The notes under the pieces: model-generated | Told to the model about the DNA's origin: nothing | The model's input: the letters and a program-made list of their open reading frames with translations, nothing else | Databases searched by the model: none | Position numbers and translations under genes: made by a program | In this document: in pieces, positions 18,910 to 28,306 of the stretch | Layout: each line of letters starts with the position of its first letter | Position numbering within the stretch: the stretch's first letter is position 1 | Assembly: GCA_949295065.1 (NCBI GenBank) | Contig: CASFJQ010000001.1 | Location: 186,001 to 250,000, forward strand | Direction of reading: 5' to 3' | DNA: 64,000 nt | Source: an uncultured Parabacteroides sp. | Lineage (GTDB): Bacteria; Bacteroidota; Bacteroidia; Bacteroidales; Tannerellaceae

Positions 18910-20178
18910 ATGAACATCTTATTATTAGGTTCAGGCGGTAGAGAACACGCCATTGCTTGGAAAATAGCACAAAGCCCGAAAGTAGATAAATTATTTATTG
19001 CTCCGGGAAATGCAGGAACAGCTCAGGTTGGAACAAATGTAAATATCAAAGCTGACGACTTTCCTGCAATCAAGGAATTTGCTTTGGCAAATGACGTGAA
19101 TATGGTTGTAGTCGGTCCTGAAGACCCACTTGTTAAAGGTGTATATGATTTCTTCAAGAACGATGCTGAACTTGCTGGAATTCCTGTTATCGGCCCAAGC
19201 AAAGCCGGTGCACAGCTTGAAGGTAGCAAGGACTTTGCAAAAGCATTTATGATGCGTCATAATATTCCTACTGCAAGATATAAGAGTATTTCTGCAGAGA
19301 ATCTGGAGGAAGGATATGCTTTCCTTGAACAGCTTGAAGCTCCTTACGTTCTTAAGGCAGACGGTTTGGCTGCAGGAAAGGGTGTGTTGATTATAGATTC
19401 TTTGGAAGAAGCCAAGAAAGAACTTGGCGATATGTTGGGTGGAATGTTTGGTGATGCCAGCAAGACTGTTGTAATCGAGGAGTTCCTTGATGGTATTGAA
19501 TGTTCTGTATTCGTAATTACTGACGGAAACGATTATAAAGTATTGCCAGTTGCAAAAGATTATAAACGTATCGGCGAAGGCAATACAGGACTTAATACTG
19601 GCGGTATGGGTGCAGTTTCTCCTGTTCCGTTTGCTGATGCTGTGTTCATGCAGAAAGTTGACGAAAGAATTATCCGTCCGACAGTTGAAGGTCTGAAGTC
19701 TGAAGGCTTGGATTATAAAGGTTTTATTTTCCTTGGACTTATCAATGTCAAGAACGAACCGATGGTTATAGAATACAACTGTCGCATGGGTGACCCGGAA
19801 ACAGAAGTTGTAATGTTGCGTATCAAGAGTGATTTGGTTGAGCTTCTCGAAGGTGTTGCTGCCGGAAATCTTGCATCTAAGACTCTTGTAGAGGACGAAC
19901 GCGCTGCAGTTACAGTAATGTTGGTTAGCGGTGGTTATCCGGAAGCTTATGAAAAAGGAAAAGTGATGACAGGAATGGAAAACGTTACTGACAGTATTCT
20001 TTTCCACGCAGGAACAAAAGAAGAAGACGGAAAGATTCTGACAAACGGCGGACGTGTTATCGCAGTCAGCTCTTACGGAAAAGACAAGGAAGAAGCACTT
20101 GCCAAATCTTTTGCCGGAGCGAAAGCTATAGACTTCGATAAGAAATATTTCCGCAGCGATATTGGATTTGACCTGTAA
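18910..20178 (+). CDS. purD: Phosphoribosylamine-glycine ligase PurD
   Basis: A 422-residue ATP-grasp enzyme that joins glycine to phosphoribosylamine in step 2 of purine synthesis. It begins [18 protein letters not shown], the standard N-terminus, followed by [20 protein letters not shown] (ATP-grasp lysine loop) and [11 protein letters not shown]-like [12 protein letters not shown] place the start at 18910; the in-frame ATG at 18871 would add 13 residues ([13 protein letters not shown]) coded by repeat DNA that have no place in the family. A terminator follows. Confidence 0.97.
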   Translation: MNILLLGSGGREHAIAWKIAQSPKVDKLFIAPGNAGTAQVGTNVNIKADDFPAIKEFALANDVNMVVVGPEDPLVKGVYDFFKNDAELAGIPVIGPSKAGAQLEGSKDFAKAFMMRHNIPTARYKSISAENLEEGYAFLEQLEAPYVLKADGLAAGKGVLIIDSLEEAKKELGDMLGGMFGDASKTVVIEEFLDGIECSVFVITDGNDYKVLPVAKDYKRIGEGNTGLNTGGMGAVSPVPFADAVFMQKVDERIIRPTVEGLKSEGLDYKGFIFLGLINVKNEPMVIEYNCRMGDPETEVVMLRIKSDLVELLEGVAAGNLASKTLVEDERAAVTVMLVSGGYPEAYEKGKVMTGMENVTDSILFHAGTKEEDGKILTNGGRVIAVSSYGKDKEEALAKSFAGAKAIDFDKKYFRSDIGFDL

Positions 20179-20192
20179 GAAATAAACCAGAT

Positions 20193-20248
20193 AAAGAGTT
20201 GGGGAGGAAATATATGGCTTATGGCTAGTCTTTCCCCAGCTCTTTTTT
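20193..20248 (+). terminator. Intrinsic terminator of purD
   Basis: AAAGAGTTGGGGA pairs with TCCCCAGCTCTTT (one G-T) and a T-run follows; 15 bp after the purD stop. Confidence 0.8.
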
Positions 20249-20281
20249 ATAGTATTTATTGCATAAAATTCCCTTGTTTTT

Positions 20282-21277
20282 ATGTTTTCTTCCCGATATA
20301 CAACCGGCAAGCTTTCGATTTTTCTTTTCATTAATATTGCTTGTATTTTGTGTTGGGTTGCCGGATATATTTTTTCGATAGGTTATCCTGTTTATGGAGA
20401 AATATCAGCTCCTCCTTTATGGAATTATATTTGCCAGATAATGCCAGAGAAAGGAACAACATTTATGTTTGGTTTCTTTCTGATGGTTGGTGGAGCTTTT
20501 TTGGTTCATAGAGCAAATTATTCACTGATGCTGATAAGAGAGAAAACGCTTTTGCCAGTTCTCTTTTATATGCTTTTCAGCAGTACAAATCCCGATTTTT
20601 TCCCTATGAAGTCGGCATCGTTTGGTGTGTTCTGCCTTGTGCTGGCAATTTATCAGCTTTTTGTGTCATATCATAATCCTTATAATACATTCAGGGCTTT
20701 TAATGCTTCATTTATAATCGGATTGGGAAGTTTGCTTTGGACTTATATATTGTGTTTCCTCCCTTTATTCTGGTTTGGTATGTATAAATTCCGTTCCTTG
20801 AATATACGCTCGTTGGTAGCTTCAGTCATGGGTGTTCTGACAATATATTGGTTCGTATTCGGTTGGTGTGTTTGGCAAAATGATTATTCCGCATTAAGCA
20901 TACCATATCACACGTTGTTTAAGATACAGCCCTTGCAAATATTTAATTCTCAATGGACGGATTGGGTTGGCATTATATATGGAGTGATACTTATTTCTGT
21001 CGCATCAATAAATATAATAACACACGAGCATGAGGATAATTTGCGAACACGTCAATTCTTGTCATTCCTTATATTGATGACTGTTTGGTCTTTTGGACTC
21101 TTCTTTCTTTATGAGCAATCATCAGAAGAGTTCCTGCAGGTCATAGGTTTGCCGGCTTCTATTCTTGTAGCTCATTTCTTTACTGTTGTAAAAGGGAAAT
21201 ATGTATTTTGGATGTTTAATGTGTCATTAATCGCTTATTTTATATTCTTTATTCTTCGTATATGGAATTTCTTATAG
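20282..21277 (+). CDS. Multi-pass membrane protein of unknown function (DUF6427-like)
   Basis: A 331-residue protein that is hydrophobic throughout, with about nine or ten predicted membrane helices (for example 12-32, 60-80, 105-125, 145-170, 180-200, 240-260, 265-285, 300-330) and short loops. I recognise no catalytic motif; it resembles the unnamed Bacteroidota membrane family placed near purD, but I am not sure of the family name. Its last 16 bp overlap the DedA-like gene that follows, so the two are probably one transcript and perhaps a functional pair. Confidence 0.75.
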   Translation: MFSSRYTTGKLSIFLFINIACILCWVAGYIFSIGYPVYGEISAPPLWNYICQIMPEKGTTFMFGFFLMVGGAFLVHRANYSLMLIREKTLLPVLFYMLFSSTNPDFFPMKSASFGVFCLVLAIYQLFVSYHNPYNTFRAFNASFIIGLGSLLWTYILCFLPLFWFGMYKFRSLNIRSLVASVMGVLTIYWFVFGWCVWQNDYSALSIPYHTLFKIQPLQIFNSQWTDWVGIIYGVILISVASINIITHEHEDNLRTRQFLSFLILMTVWSFGLFFLYEQSSEEFLQVIGLPASILVAHFFTVVKGKYVFWMFNVSLIAYFIFFILRIWNFL

Positions 21278-21717
21278 ACTTTGGATATATCGGTGTTTTT
21301 ATCGCGTCTTTTCTTGCTGCAACAATTTTGCCTTTCAGCAGTGAGGTGGTTTTGACCGGTGTACTTCTTGCCGGAGCATCGTATTGGCCGTGTATGATTG
21401 CTGCTACTTTGGGTAATTTCCTTGGAGGAATGAGCTGTTATTGGCTTGGAATGTTAGGGAAAGTAGAATGGATTGAGAAGTATCTGAAACTTGATCCGGT
21501 AAAATTGCAAAAGGTCCAAAACTGGATTGAAGGAAAAGGTTCATGGATGGCTTTTTTTGTCTTTTTGCCTGGTGTCGGTGATTTTATAGCTGTTGCTCTT
21601 GGTTTCCTTCGCGGTAATGTGTGGATTGTTGCTATTTCAATGTTTATGGGCAAAGCCTTGAGATATTGGGTATGGATGGAAATGGTATATAAAGTGCAGG
21701 AAGTTGCCGTATTTTAA
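21262..21717 (+). CDS. DedA/YqaA-family membrane protein
   Basis: A 151-residue small member of the DedA/SNARE-associated superfamily (YqaA branch). It shows the re-entrant loop pattern FLAATILPFSSEVVL near residues 20-34 and, near 88-110, FFVFLPGVGDFIAVALGFLRG, matching the conserved G-x-x-R-G of the family. DedA proteins are proposed lipid flippases at the inner membrane. Start overlaps the preceding membrane-protein gene by 16 bp. Ends 22 bp before a shared terminator. Confidence 0.88.
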   Translation: MEFLIDFGYIGVFIASFLAATILPFSSEVVLTGVLLAGASYWPCMIAATLGNFLGGMSCYWLGMLGKVEWIEKYLKLDPVKLQKVQNWIEGKGSWMAFFVFLPGVGDFIAVALGFLRGNVWIVAISMFMGKALRYWVWMEMVYKVQEVAVF

Positions 21718-21739
21718 TAATAAAGACATAATAAAAAAG

Positions 21740-21768
21740 AACCCCGACTGTCCAGAACAGCCGGGGTT
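21740..21768. terminator. Bidirectional terminator (dedA-like / TPR lipoprotein)
   Basis: AACCCCGACTGT (21740-21751) pairs with ACAGCCGGGGTT (21757-21768), flanked by A-run on the left and T-run on the right, between convergent genes. Confidence 0.9.
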
Positions 21769-21795
21769 TATTGTTTTTATCTTATTGGAATCTTA

Positions 21796-23487
21796 TTATT
21801 TTACCAATGCAGTGAAATCTGAGTTAGTTGCATATTTAGCAAATTCCAAATCGATAGCAGCTTCTTTCTTCATGTTGCTGTCTTTAGCGATAGCATCTTT
21901 CAAGTTGCTGATTACGCCGTTTGCATCGTTAGTACGAGCAGCAACGATAGCTTTCAAGTAAGAAGTTGTAGCATCAGGTTTAGTCACACCGTTCAAAGTC
22001 TGAGAAGCTTTGCTGTAGTCTTTTGTCAAGATCTGAGCCAAAGCAGCGTTGTTAGACTTGATTGAACCGAATGAGTTAACAGCCTTAGCATATTCGCCCT
22101 GTTCCAAGTAAAGAACACCAAGAGCTTCGCTCAATTCTGCAACGCCAGAAGCGCTACCGAACAACTGCTGAGCTTTAGCCTGGTCACCCTTAGTCAAAGC
22201 GATCAAACCTAAGTTCATGTTAGATTCAGGATTGTTCTTAACTGAGTTAGCTTTGTTGAACATCTGTTCAGCCTTAGCCAAGTCACCAGCACGGAATGCC
22301 ATCATACCGACGTTGTTCCAAGTACGGTAGTCGTTAGGATACAATTCAGAAGCTTTGTTATAGATAGCAGCCTTTTCTGCATCATTGTTAGTCAATGTAG
22401 CAGCGTAAAGGATTTCTTCAACGTTCAATTCTTTAGGATTGCTCTTAGCCAAAGCAGAGATTTCGTCGTCTGATTTACCGATGATTTCGATGTTAGCGAT
22501 CAAGCGAGAACGACGCAACTGAGGCAAGATTTCTTCAGCCAAAGTGCTGAATACAGAAGAAATGTTTTTGATTTCCTGTTCGCGCTGTTCAGAATCTTTG
22601 TACATTGAAAGAACACGCAATACCAAGTCTTTATCCTGGATGTTTGATTTAGAAACCAATTCCTGGAAGCCTTCCCAGTCCTGAGCAGTATATTTAGCGT
22701 CAACTGGAACGTCAACTTTCATTTTCTTCAATTCTTTAGCCAAATATTTAGAAGTATTGCCTTCACGTCTTTCAGCCAAACCTTCATTCAATTTCAAACC
22801 ACCATCAGGAGAAGCGTAAGCCTGGATTTCGATAGCTACGTTCTGGTTAGGAGCTTCGTCAGCATTCTTAACCAAGTCTTTCCAGTCAGCGATTTCGTCT
22901 TTCTTCAACTCTTTAGAGCGAAGTTCAGCCTGCTGAATCAAGAACATGATGTTTGCATCGTGAGCTTCTTTGATGATGCGCTGGAATTTATCAGCAGCGA
23001 TAGCAGCGTTAGCTGTAGCAGCGTCTGCCAATTCTGAAGTAGCGATTACACCTTCACCGATTTTCAAATCAGGCAATTTAACAGTTTTGTTTTTGATTTT
23101 AGCGTCGAATGTCAAATACAATTCAGATTTTTTCATTTCTGGTTTGTAAGTGAAATTAGATTTCATTGTAACATTGCCGCCCTGTTTGTAAGCAATAACT
23201 TGGTTGTTACCCTGAACTTTTTCACCCTGGTAAGTGTAAGAAGTTCCCCAAGCTTCGCCGCCTTCATAACGGATTACCGGAGTAACAGTTACTACAGCTT
23301 TTTTGTTGAACCATTTTGCTGGGAATGTAGCGTTGATAGTAACAGGAACTTTACCACCGATAGCTTCCATCGGCTGTGGTTCTGCTTTAACGTATTCTTC
23401 TGCTAACGGTTTCAATTTGTTAGAACAAGAAGAAAAAGTCAAAATAGCTGCCAATACTAAGAAAGGCAATAAAAACTTTCTGTTCAT
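21796..23487 (-). CDS. TPR lipoprotein with OmpA-like segment
   Basis: A 563-residue lipoprotein: signal MNRKFLLPFLVLAAILTFSSC (lipobox Cys 21). Residues 40-150 are beta-rich; 160-340 include VAIEIQAYASPDGG...NEGLAERREGNTSKYL (about 218-250), which resembles the peptidoglycan-binding OmpA-like motif; 345-500 hold tetratricopeptide repeats (YPNDYRTWNNVGMMAFRAGD). Codon choice is strongly biased, so the protein is probably abundant. A role in outer membrane or periplasm scaffolding is inferred. A CAAAAGTA at 23560-23567 is the likely minus -7 box, with CAAA at 23591-23594 as a loosely spaced -33. Confidence 0.85.
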   Translation of the reverse strand: MNRKFLLPFLVLAAILTFSSCSNKLKPLAEEYVKAEPQPMEAIGGKVPVTINATFPAKWFNKKAVVTVTPVIRYEGGEAWGTSYTYQGEKVQGNNQVIAYKQGGNVTMKSNFTYKPEMKKSELYLTFDAKIKNKTVKLPDLKIGEGVIATSELADAATANAAIAADKFQRIIKEAHDANIMFLIQQAELRSKELKKDEIADWKDLVKNADEAPNQNVAIEIQAYASPDGGLKLNEGLAERREGNTSKYLAKELKKMKVDVPVDAKYTAQDWEGFQELVSKSNIQDKDLVLRVLSMYKDSEQREQEIKNISSVFSTLAEEILPQLRRSRLIANIEIIGKSDDEISALAKSNPKELNVEEILYAATLTNNDAEKAAIYNKASELYPNDYRTWNNVGMMAFRAGDLAKAEQMFNKANSVKNNPESNMNLGLIALTKGDQAKAQQLFGSASGVAELSEALGVLYLEQGEYAKAVNSFGSIKSNNAALAQILTKDYSKASQTLNGVTKPDATTSYLKAIVAARTNDANGVISNLKDAIAKDSNMKKEAAIDLEFAKYATNSDFTALVK

Positions 23488-23559
23488 AATTGTTGTAAGT
23501 TTAAATAAAATGTTTGTATATATTTTTTAATCTTTTCTACCTAACACATAACCAAGTGA

Positions 23560-23594
23560 CAAAAGTACAGCATTTTTTTAATTTGGTTATCAAA
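23560..23594 (-). promoter_or_regulatory. Probable promoter of the TPR lipoprotein gene
   Basis: On minus: TTTG (23594-23591), 23-bp spacer, TACTTTTG (23567-23560). The -7 box is a full match; the spacer is long. Confidence 0.5.
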
Positions 23595-23654
23595 CTTGCT
23601 TTAAAATATTTAAGAAAAGTGCTTTTTAAGTAAATATCTAGGTGAAAACAGATA

Positions 23655-25907
23655 TTATAGCACTATTTTCTTTGTTGCAGATAGATTTTTACCTTCTATT
23701 TTTATGATATAGATACCTTGATTCATGTTTTGTGAATTGATTTTATTTTCTTTCTGTAGGTTGTCGGTAAATTTTATCAACTCTCCATTCATAGAATAAA
23801 TTCTGAGACAAGATTCTTTTGCGCTTTCTTCATCGGGGAAAATTATTCTTATTCCTTTGGTTGAATTCTCTACATATATTATTATACTTTCTGAAGCCGG
23901 AGTATTTATGCTTTCATTTGAAACATAGTTCTTATATTCTATTACCGGATCCAAATACAATGATGTGGAAAATCCTGCCGCATCATATTCTGTTGACTTT
24001 TGCCAAATATCATTATTCTTTATCCATGCTGTGCTTCCGCTTATGCAACCTTTGGGGAGATTATATGCAGCAAAAGATATGTCATCAGTAACTTGTTGGA
24101 TTTTGTAGCCAACATAAAATTTCCCGTTTACATTAACCGGAGTTCCGAATTTTATGAAATGTTCCTGTGCCTGTCCGAGAGGCTTGTCTGTTTCAACAAA
24201 GGAACCGTTGCTCAAGTTAAGATAACTTGGCTTAAATGTTTCACTATATAATAATGTATAGGGAGAATTATTGTTGCTGCTGTAAACAACAATTTCCACA
24301 TTTATGTTTTCTGTGGTTTTCCCTATATTGGGAGTTACAATATACGTGCCATAAAGGATTGCATCTCCTGTTATGGAATATTCTTCCAGATATTCAGAGT
24401 TGCCTGAACCATTGTTCCCGAACATGGGTTTTGTATCTGTTTCTGAATAGGGTGAACATTCTATTTTTTCTTTATACCCTGAATCACCTATATTGCTTAA
24501 TCTGTAGCATGATGTGTTTGAGTACGGATTCATGCCTTCGCAATCTTTAGTGCTGTTATTGTTAGGGTCGAGCCAGCACTTCAGTTGCTTGCTCGTGTCA
24601 TTTTGTTTGTCCCATGCTTGTGCCAGAGAATAGAAATAGTCATTGTATGGCGAGCCATTTTTAGATTCTCCTCCACTCAGAGCCCCAATTATCCTATTAT
24701 TTGAGTTAAATAAAGCAGAACCAGATGAACCTGCTGCAGTGTATCCAACGTCCCATTTCTCAACACACCAATGTGATTGGTTAAAAAACGGGAAACTGCT
24801 GTTTATGAATGTTTTTAATTCTACATTATTATATGTCAAACTGATTCGTTTTGTTGAATATGATGGATGTTGAATACAAAATAATGGCGACTTTCCCACA
24901 TTCTCAATATTCCAACCTGCAAGGTAAGGCTGATAGTAAACCGGTGGAAGTTCCAAGAGTTCCAATAATGCCATATCATTCCCTTCAGACACTGCCCTGC
25001 AATGTGCCGAAGCTGTTGTCATTTCCTCTGTTCCTTTGAGGATGGTTTCACAGAGTGGACTATTATAATTGTAGAAACAAACAATAGAGTTGGCAACTTT
25101 CTCGTAATCAGGATTACTAACAGTGAAAGATTTATTCAGGCAATGAGAAGCTGTCAACAAATAAGGCTTTCCGTCTTTCTGTGTATTATTTATCAGTGTA
25201 CCAGTGCAACCTGTCGTTCCGTCAATTATCATCAGAACTACACTGTGGCCAAGTCCATTGTAACTGCTCGAACTGTCAGCATAACAGCTAAGAGAAGGGA
25301 TTTCGTCAAGCGAACTTTTCCCTTCTTCCGGTTCTTTCCCTTTGAAATCACGGTAACCGTGATTAACTTCTCCAACTGTCAGTCTTCCCGGGAATTCAGC
25401 CAGTCTGGGTTCCTGATACTCAATTATTATTCTTTCGCCGGTAATTGGAGCTACAGGCAATATGTCGAGTTCAGAATTATTTTCATTTGTGAATGAGCCA
25501 AGTATTTGTGTTTGAGTTTCATCATATAGGAAAAGTTTTGCACCTGCAGGTAGTTCATATTCACTGAACAAAACATTGATAGATAATGCGCCCGGAGAAT
25601 AAATGCCTAGTCGCCAAACCTTTGTTCCGTCTTCCAGGATAAACGAACTTCCTGAATTACTTCTGTTGAAGTTTGTCATAAATTTATAGGCAAAACGATA
25701 TCCGCTCCTGTGGTCCGACTCATTCAGCGAGTCAATACGGAGTTCTTCCGCCACATCAAAATATGGCATCTGTTCATAAACAATATTTTGAGTGCTTCGC
25801 AATGAAGTCAAAGGAAGAGGCGAACCTCCATGGCTGACTTGTGCAGTGACTTTTCCGACAATCAGGATAACAAGACTTAACGTCAATATAAATCTGTACT
25901 TTTCCAT
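23655..25907 (-). CDS. Secreted trypsin-like serine protease with T9SS type A sorting domain
   Basis: A 750-residue protein with signal peptide (MEKYRFILTLSLVILIVGKVTAQ). Residues about 200-450 are a chymotrypsin-fold protease like lysyl endopeptidase: His255 in LLTASHC, Asp311 in GNDMALLE, Ser395 in GSSGSALF. A beta-sandwich follows (500-670), then a C-terminal ~75 residues of the type A T9SS sorting domain (LRIYSMNGELI ... QGIYIIKIEG ... KIVL). It should be exported by the Por/type IX system and anchored on or released from the surface. Codon use is less biased and more A/T-rich than in the neighbouring TPR gene. Confidence 0.9.
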   Translation of the reverse strand: MEKYRFILTLSLVILIVGKVTAQVSHGGSPLPLTSLRSTQNIVYEQMPYFDVAEELRIDSLNESDHRSGYRFAYKFMTNFNRSNSGSSFILEDGTKVWRLGIYSPGALSINVLFSEYELPAGAKLFLYDETQTQILGSFTNENNSELDILPVAPITGERIIIEYQEPRLAEFPGRLTVGEVNHGYRDFKGKEPEEGKSSLDEIPSLSCYADSSSSYNGLGHSVVLMIIDGTTGCTGTLINNTQKDGKPYLLTASHCLNKSFTVSNPDYEKVANSIVCFYNYNSPLCETILKGTEEMTTASAHCRAVSEGNDMALLELLELPPVYYQPYLAGWNIENVGKSPLFCIQHPSYSTKRISLTYNNVELKTFINSSFPFFNQSHWCVEKWDVGYTAAGSSGSALFNSNNRIIGALSGGESKNGSPYNDYFYSLAQAWDKQNDTSKQLKCWLDPNNNSTKDCEGMNPYSNTSCYRLSNIGDSGYKEKIECSPYSETDTKPMFGNNGSGNSEYLEEYSITGDAILYGTYIVTPNIGKTTENINVEIVVYSSNNNSPYTLLYSETFKPSYLNLSNGSFVETDKPLGQAQEHFIKFGTPVNVNGKFYVGYKIQQVTDDISFAAYNLPKGCISGSTAWIKNNDIWQKSTEYDAAGFSTSLYLDPVIEYKNYVSNESINTPASESIIIYVENSTKGIRIIFPDEESAKESCLRIYSMNGELIKFTDNLQKENKINSQNMNQGIYIIKIEGKNLSATKKIVL

Positions 25908-26005
25908 AATGCTGCGAATATAGTGAAAGTATATTGATTTCCCATTTTTTTTATGTCTATCTCAGCTTTTTTCGTTAAGTTTGCCATGAAAATAGCGTTG
26001 CTTGA

Positions 26006-26131
26006 GTTTCGCAAGTTGCTCAACTGAAAGCAGACAAGGCTTCAGGAACAAGTTGATAAGGAAATAATCAGAAAAAACTTGTCAACTAGTTTTCTTGTCA
26101 ACTTGTTAACTGAAAACCGAGCTTGCTAAAC
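26006..26131. repeat. Octamer-repeat hairpin 4, GCAAGTTGCTCAACT subtype
   Basis: Left arm begins GTTTCGCAAGTTGCTCAACT and contains GACAAGGCTTCAGGAACAAG; the right arm contains CTTGTCAA, CTAGTTTT, CTTGTCAA, CTTGTTAA in 8-bp steps and ends GAGCTTGCTAAAC, pairing with the left end. Same subtype as 47213-47374 and 47522-47640. Lies just before the fumarase gene. Confidence 0.8.
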
Positions 26132-26182
26132 CTGAATAGCATTATATTTAAACCAATAATATATCATAAAAATATAAAGAAT

Positions 26183-27832
26183 ATGGCAACACCTTCATTC
26201 AAGTATCAGCCGATGTTCGAACACGGACATGATACAACTGAGTATTATTTGCTTACAAAAGACTATGTGTCTGTTTCAGAATTCGAAGGAAAACCAATCC
26301 TGAAGATCGCAAAAGAAGGTCTTACAGCGATGGCAAATGCGGCTTTCCGCGATGTTTCTTTCATGCTTCGCCGTTCTCACAATGAGCAGGTTGCAAAAAT
26401 CCTTAGCGACCCGGAAGCTAGCGACAATGATAAATATGTAGCTTTGACTTTCTTGCGCAATGCTGAAGTTGCAAGCAAAGGTTTGCTTCCTTTCTGCCAG
26501 GATACTGGTACTGCAATTATTCACGGTGAAAAAGGTCAGCAAGTTTGGACTGGATATTGCGATGAAGAAGCTTTGTCAGAAGGTGTTTTCAAAACATATA
26601 CTGAAGAAAATCTTCGCTATTCACAGAACGCTCCGTTGACAATGTATGAAGAAGTCAACACTAAATGCAACTTGCCTGCTCAGATTGACATCGAAGCAAC
26701 TGAAGGTATGGAATATAACTTCCTTTGCGTAACTAAAGGTGGTGGTTCTGCTAACAAAACATATTTGTATCAGGAAACAAAAGCTATCCTTAATCCTGCA
26801 ACTTTGGTTCCTTTCTTGGTTGAAAAGATGAAAACTCTTGGAACTGCAGCTTGTCCTCCTTACCATATCGCTTTCGTTATTGGTGGTACTTCTGCTGAAA
26901 AGAACTTGCTGACAGTTAAGTTGGCTTCTACTCGCTTCTATGACAATTTGCCTACAACAGGTAATGAAGGTGGACGTGCTTTCCGTGATATCGAATTGGA
27001 AAAACAAGTTCTTGAAGAAGCTCACAAGATTGGTTTGGGTGCACAGTTCGGTGGTAAATATTATGCTCATGATGTTCGTATCATCCGTTTGCCTCGCCAC
27101 GGTGCTTCTTGTCCTGTAGGTTTGGGCGTTTCTTGCTCTGCAGACCGTAACATCCGTTGTAAGATTAACAAAGATGGTATTTGGATTGAAAAACTTGATT
27201 CAAATCCTGGCGAATTGATTCCTGAAGAATTGCGCAAGGCAGGCGAAGGCAATGCTGTTAAGATTGACTTGAACCGTCCGATGAATGAAATCTTGGCTGA
27301 ATTGGATAAATATCCTGTTGCAACACGTTTGTCTTTGAACGGAACAATCATTGTTGGCCGTGATATCGCTCACGCAAAATTGAAAGAACGCTTGGATCGT
27401 GGTGAAGACTTACCACAGTATATCAAGGATCATCCTATTTATTATGCTGGTCCTGCTAAGACTCCTGCTGGAATGGCTTGTGGTTCTATGGGCCCGACAA
27501 CAGCAGGTCGTATGGACCCGTATGTTGATTTGTTCCAGAGCCACGGCGGTAGCATGATTATGTTGGCAAAAGGTAACCGTAGCCAGCAGGTAACAGATGC
27601 TTGTAAGAAACACGGTGGTTTCTATTTGGGTTCAATCGGTGGTCCTGCTGCTATTTTGGCTCAGAACAATATCAAGAGCATCGAATGTGTTGAATATCCT
27701 GAATTGGGTATGGAAGCAATCTGGAAAATCGAAGTTGAAGACTTCCCTGCATTTATCCTTGTAGATAATAAGGGTAACGACTTCTTCAAGCAGATTCAGT
27801 CTCGTTGCTCAGATTGCAAATTACAGAAATAA
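26183..27832 (+). CDS. fumA: Class I (Fe-S) fumarate hydratase
   Basis: A 549-residue class I fumarase, an oxygen-sensitive 4Fe-4S enzyme that interconverts malate and fumarate. In Bacteroidales it works reductively on the way to succinate. The alpha part holds PFCQDTGTA and [10 protein letters not shown] (conserved in class I hydro-lyases); CPVGLGVSC supplies another cluster-region cysteine; the beta part has [22 protein letters not shown] and KGNRSQQV. The start at 26183 ([12 protein letters not shown]) is preferred over the ATG at 26123, whose 20 extra residues have no counterpart in the family. Codon use is strongly biased. A terminator follows at 27877. Confidence 0.95.
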   Translation: MATPSFKYQPMFEHGHDTTEYYLLTKDYVSVSEFEGKPILKIAKEGLTAMANAAFRDVSFMLRRSHNEQVAKILSDPEASDNDKYVALTFLRNAEVASKGLLPFCQDTGTAIIHGEKGQQVWTGYCDEEALSEGVFKTYTEENLRYSQNAPLTMYEEVNTKCNLPAQIDIEATEGMEYNFLCVTKGGGSANKTYLYQETKAILNPATLVPFLVEKMKTLGTAACPPYHIAFVIGGTSAEKNLLTVKLASTRFYDNLPTTGNEGGRAFRDIELEKQVLEEAHKIGLGAQFGGKYYAHDVRIIRLPRHGASCPVGLGVSCSADRNIRCKINKDGIWIEKLDSNPGELIPEELRKAGEGNAVKIDLNRPMNEILAELDKYPVATRLSLNGTIIVGRDIAHAKLKERLDRGEDLPQYIKDHPIYYAGPAKTPAGMACGSMGPTTAGRMDPYVDLFQSHGGSMIMLAKGNRSQQVTDACKKHGGFYLGSIGGPAAILAQNNIKSIECVEYPELGMEAIWKIEVEDFPAFILVDNKGNDFFKQIQSRCSDCKLQK

Positions 27833-27876
27833 TCTGTGATTTTAAGTTTCGTATATTTTAGGGGAACTTGAATATA

Positions 27877-27935
27877 AAAGGCACAAAGCCACAGGGTTAA
27901 AATGAATTCTCTGAGCTTTGTGCCTTTCTTTTTTT
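27877..27935 (+). terminator. Intrinsic terminator of the fumarase gene
   Basis: AAAGGCACAAAGC (27877-27889) pairs perfectly with GCTTTGTGCCTTT (27915-27927), then CTTTTTTTT. Part of the stem and loop (GGCACAAAGCCACAGGGTTAA) closely resembles the inner sequence of the 123-bp palindromic element next to it. Confidence 0.88.
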
Positions 27936-27956
27936 TAGGCTGAAAATATATGAAAG

Positions 27957-28079
27957 TGTTGCAAAACATAAATAATGAAACACAAAGGCACAAAGTCACA
28001 GAGGTAATATATTGAGAATAAACAAAATAAAAATCTCCGTGTTCTCCGAATTCTCTGTGTTTAAATTAGTTTTGCAACA
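27957..28079. repeat. 123-bp palindromic element, copy 1 (MITE-like)
   Basis: Terminal inverted repeats TGTTGCAAAAC (27957-27967) and GTTTTGCAACA (28069-28079). The interior is also self-complementary: AAACACAAAGGCACAAAG on the left against CTCTGTGTTT on the right. A near-identical copy (about 96%) is at 49838-49959. There is no open reading frame and no obvious target-site duplication. Confidence 0.88.
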
Positions 28080-28085
28080 TCCTCT

Positions 28086-28143
28086 ACTTCCGTATATATT
28101 TCAATTTACTTCCGTATATATTTCCACATACATACGGATGTAT
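28086..28143. repeat. Short 22-bp-period repeat ACTTCCGTATATATTTC
   Basis: A 17-base unit occurs exactly at 28086-28102 and 28108-28124, 22 bp apart; an inverted, diverged third unit (CATACGGATGTAT) lies in the next 22-bp step. Likely related to the longer palindrome arrays. Confidence 0.7.
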
Positions 28144-28163
28144 TTTTAAGAACATATATTTTT

Positions 28164-28304
28164 TAAGTTTCGTTACTCAATTGGCATGTTGGCAAGTTCG
28201 AATATCTGTCATAATGCGCTTGATTATTTGGGAACTCTAGTCAACTTGTTTCCTTGTCAGCATATTGGTTTTAGTTGTATATACATTGGAAGTTGCTGAA
28301 CTTA
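28164..28304. repeat. Decayed octamer hairpin (GCAAGTTGCTCAACT subtype)
   Basis: Left part AAGTTTCGTTACTCAATTGGC...GTTGGCAAG and right part AGTCAACTTGTTTCCTTGTC...GAAGTTGCTGAACTT match the two arms of the 26006-26131 element with many changes. Confidence 0.55.
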
Positions 28305-28306
28305 TG

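Noticed and set aside
18991-20331. 446-residue open frame on minus, antisense to purD
   Set aside because: It is the mirror of a strongly biased purD coding sequence; its protein is Cys/Phe/Ser-rich without domains, and purD is certain.
26123-26182. Longer fumarase start at 26123
   Set aside because: The added residues have no counterpart in class I fumarases, and [10 protein letters not shown] at 26183 is a normal N-terminus.
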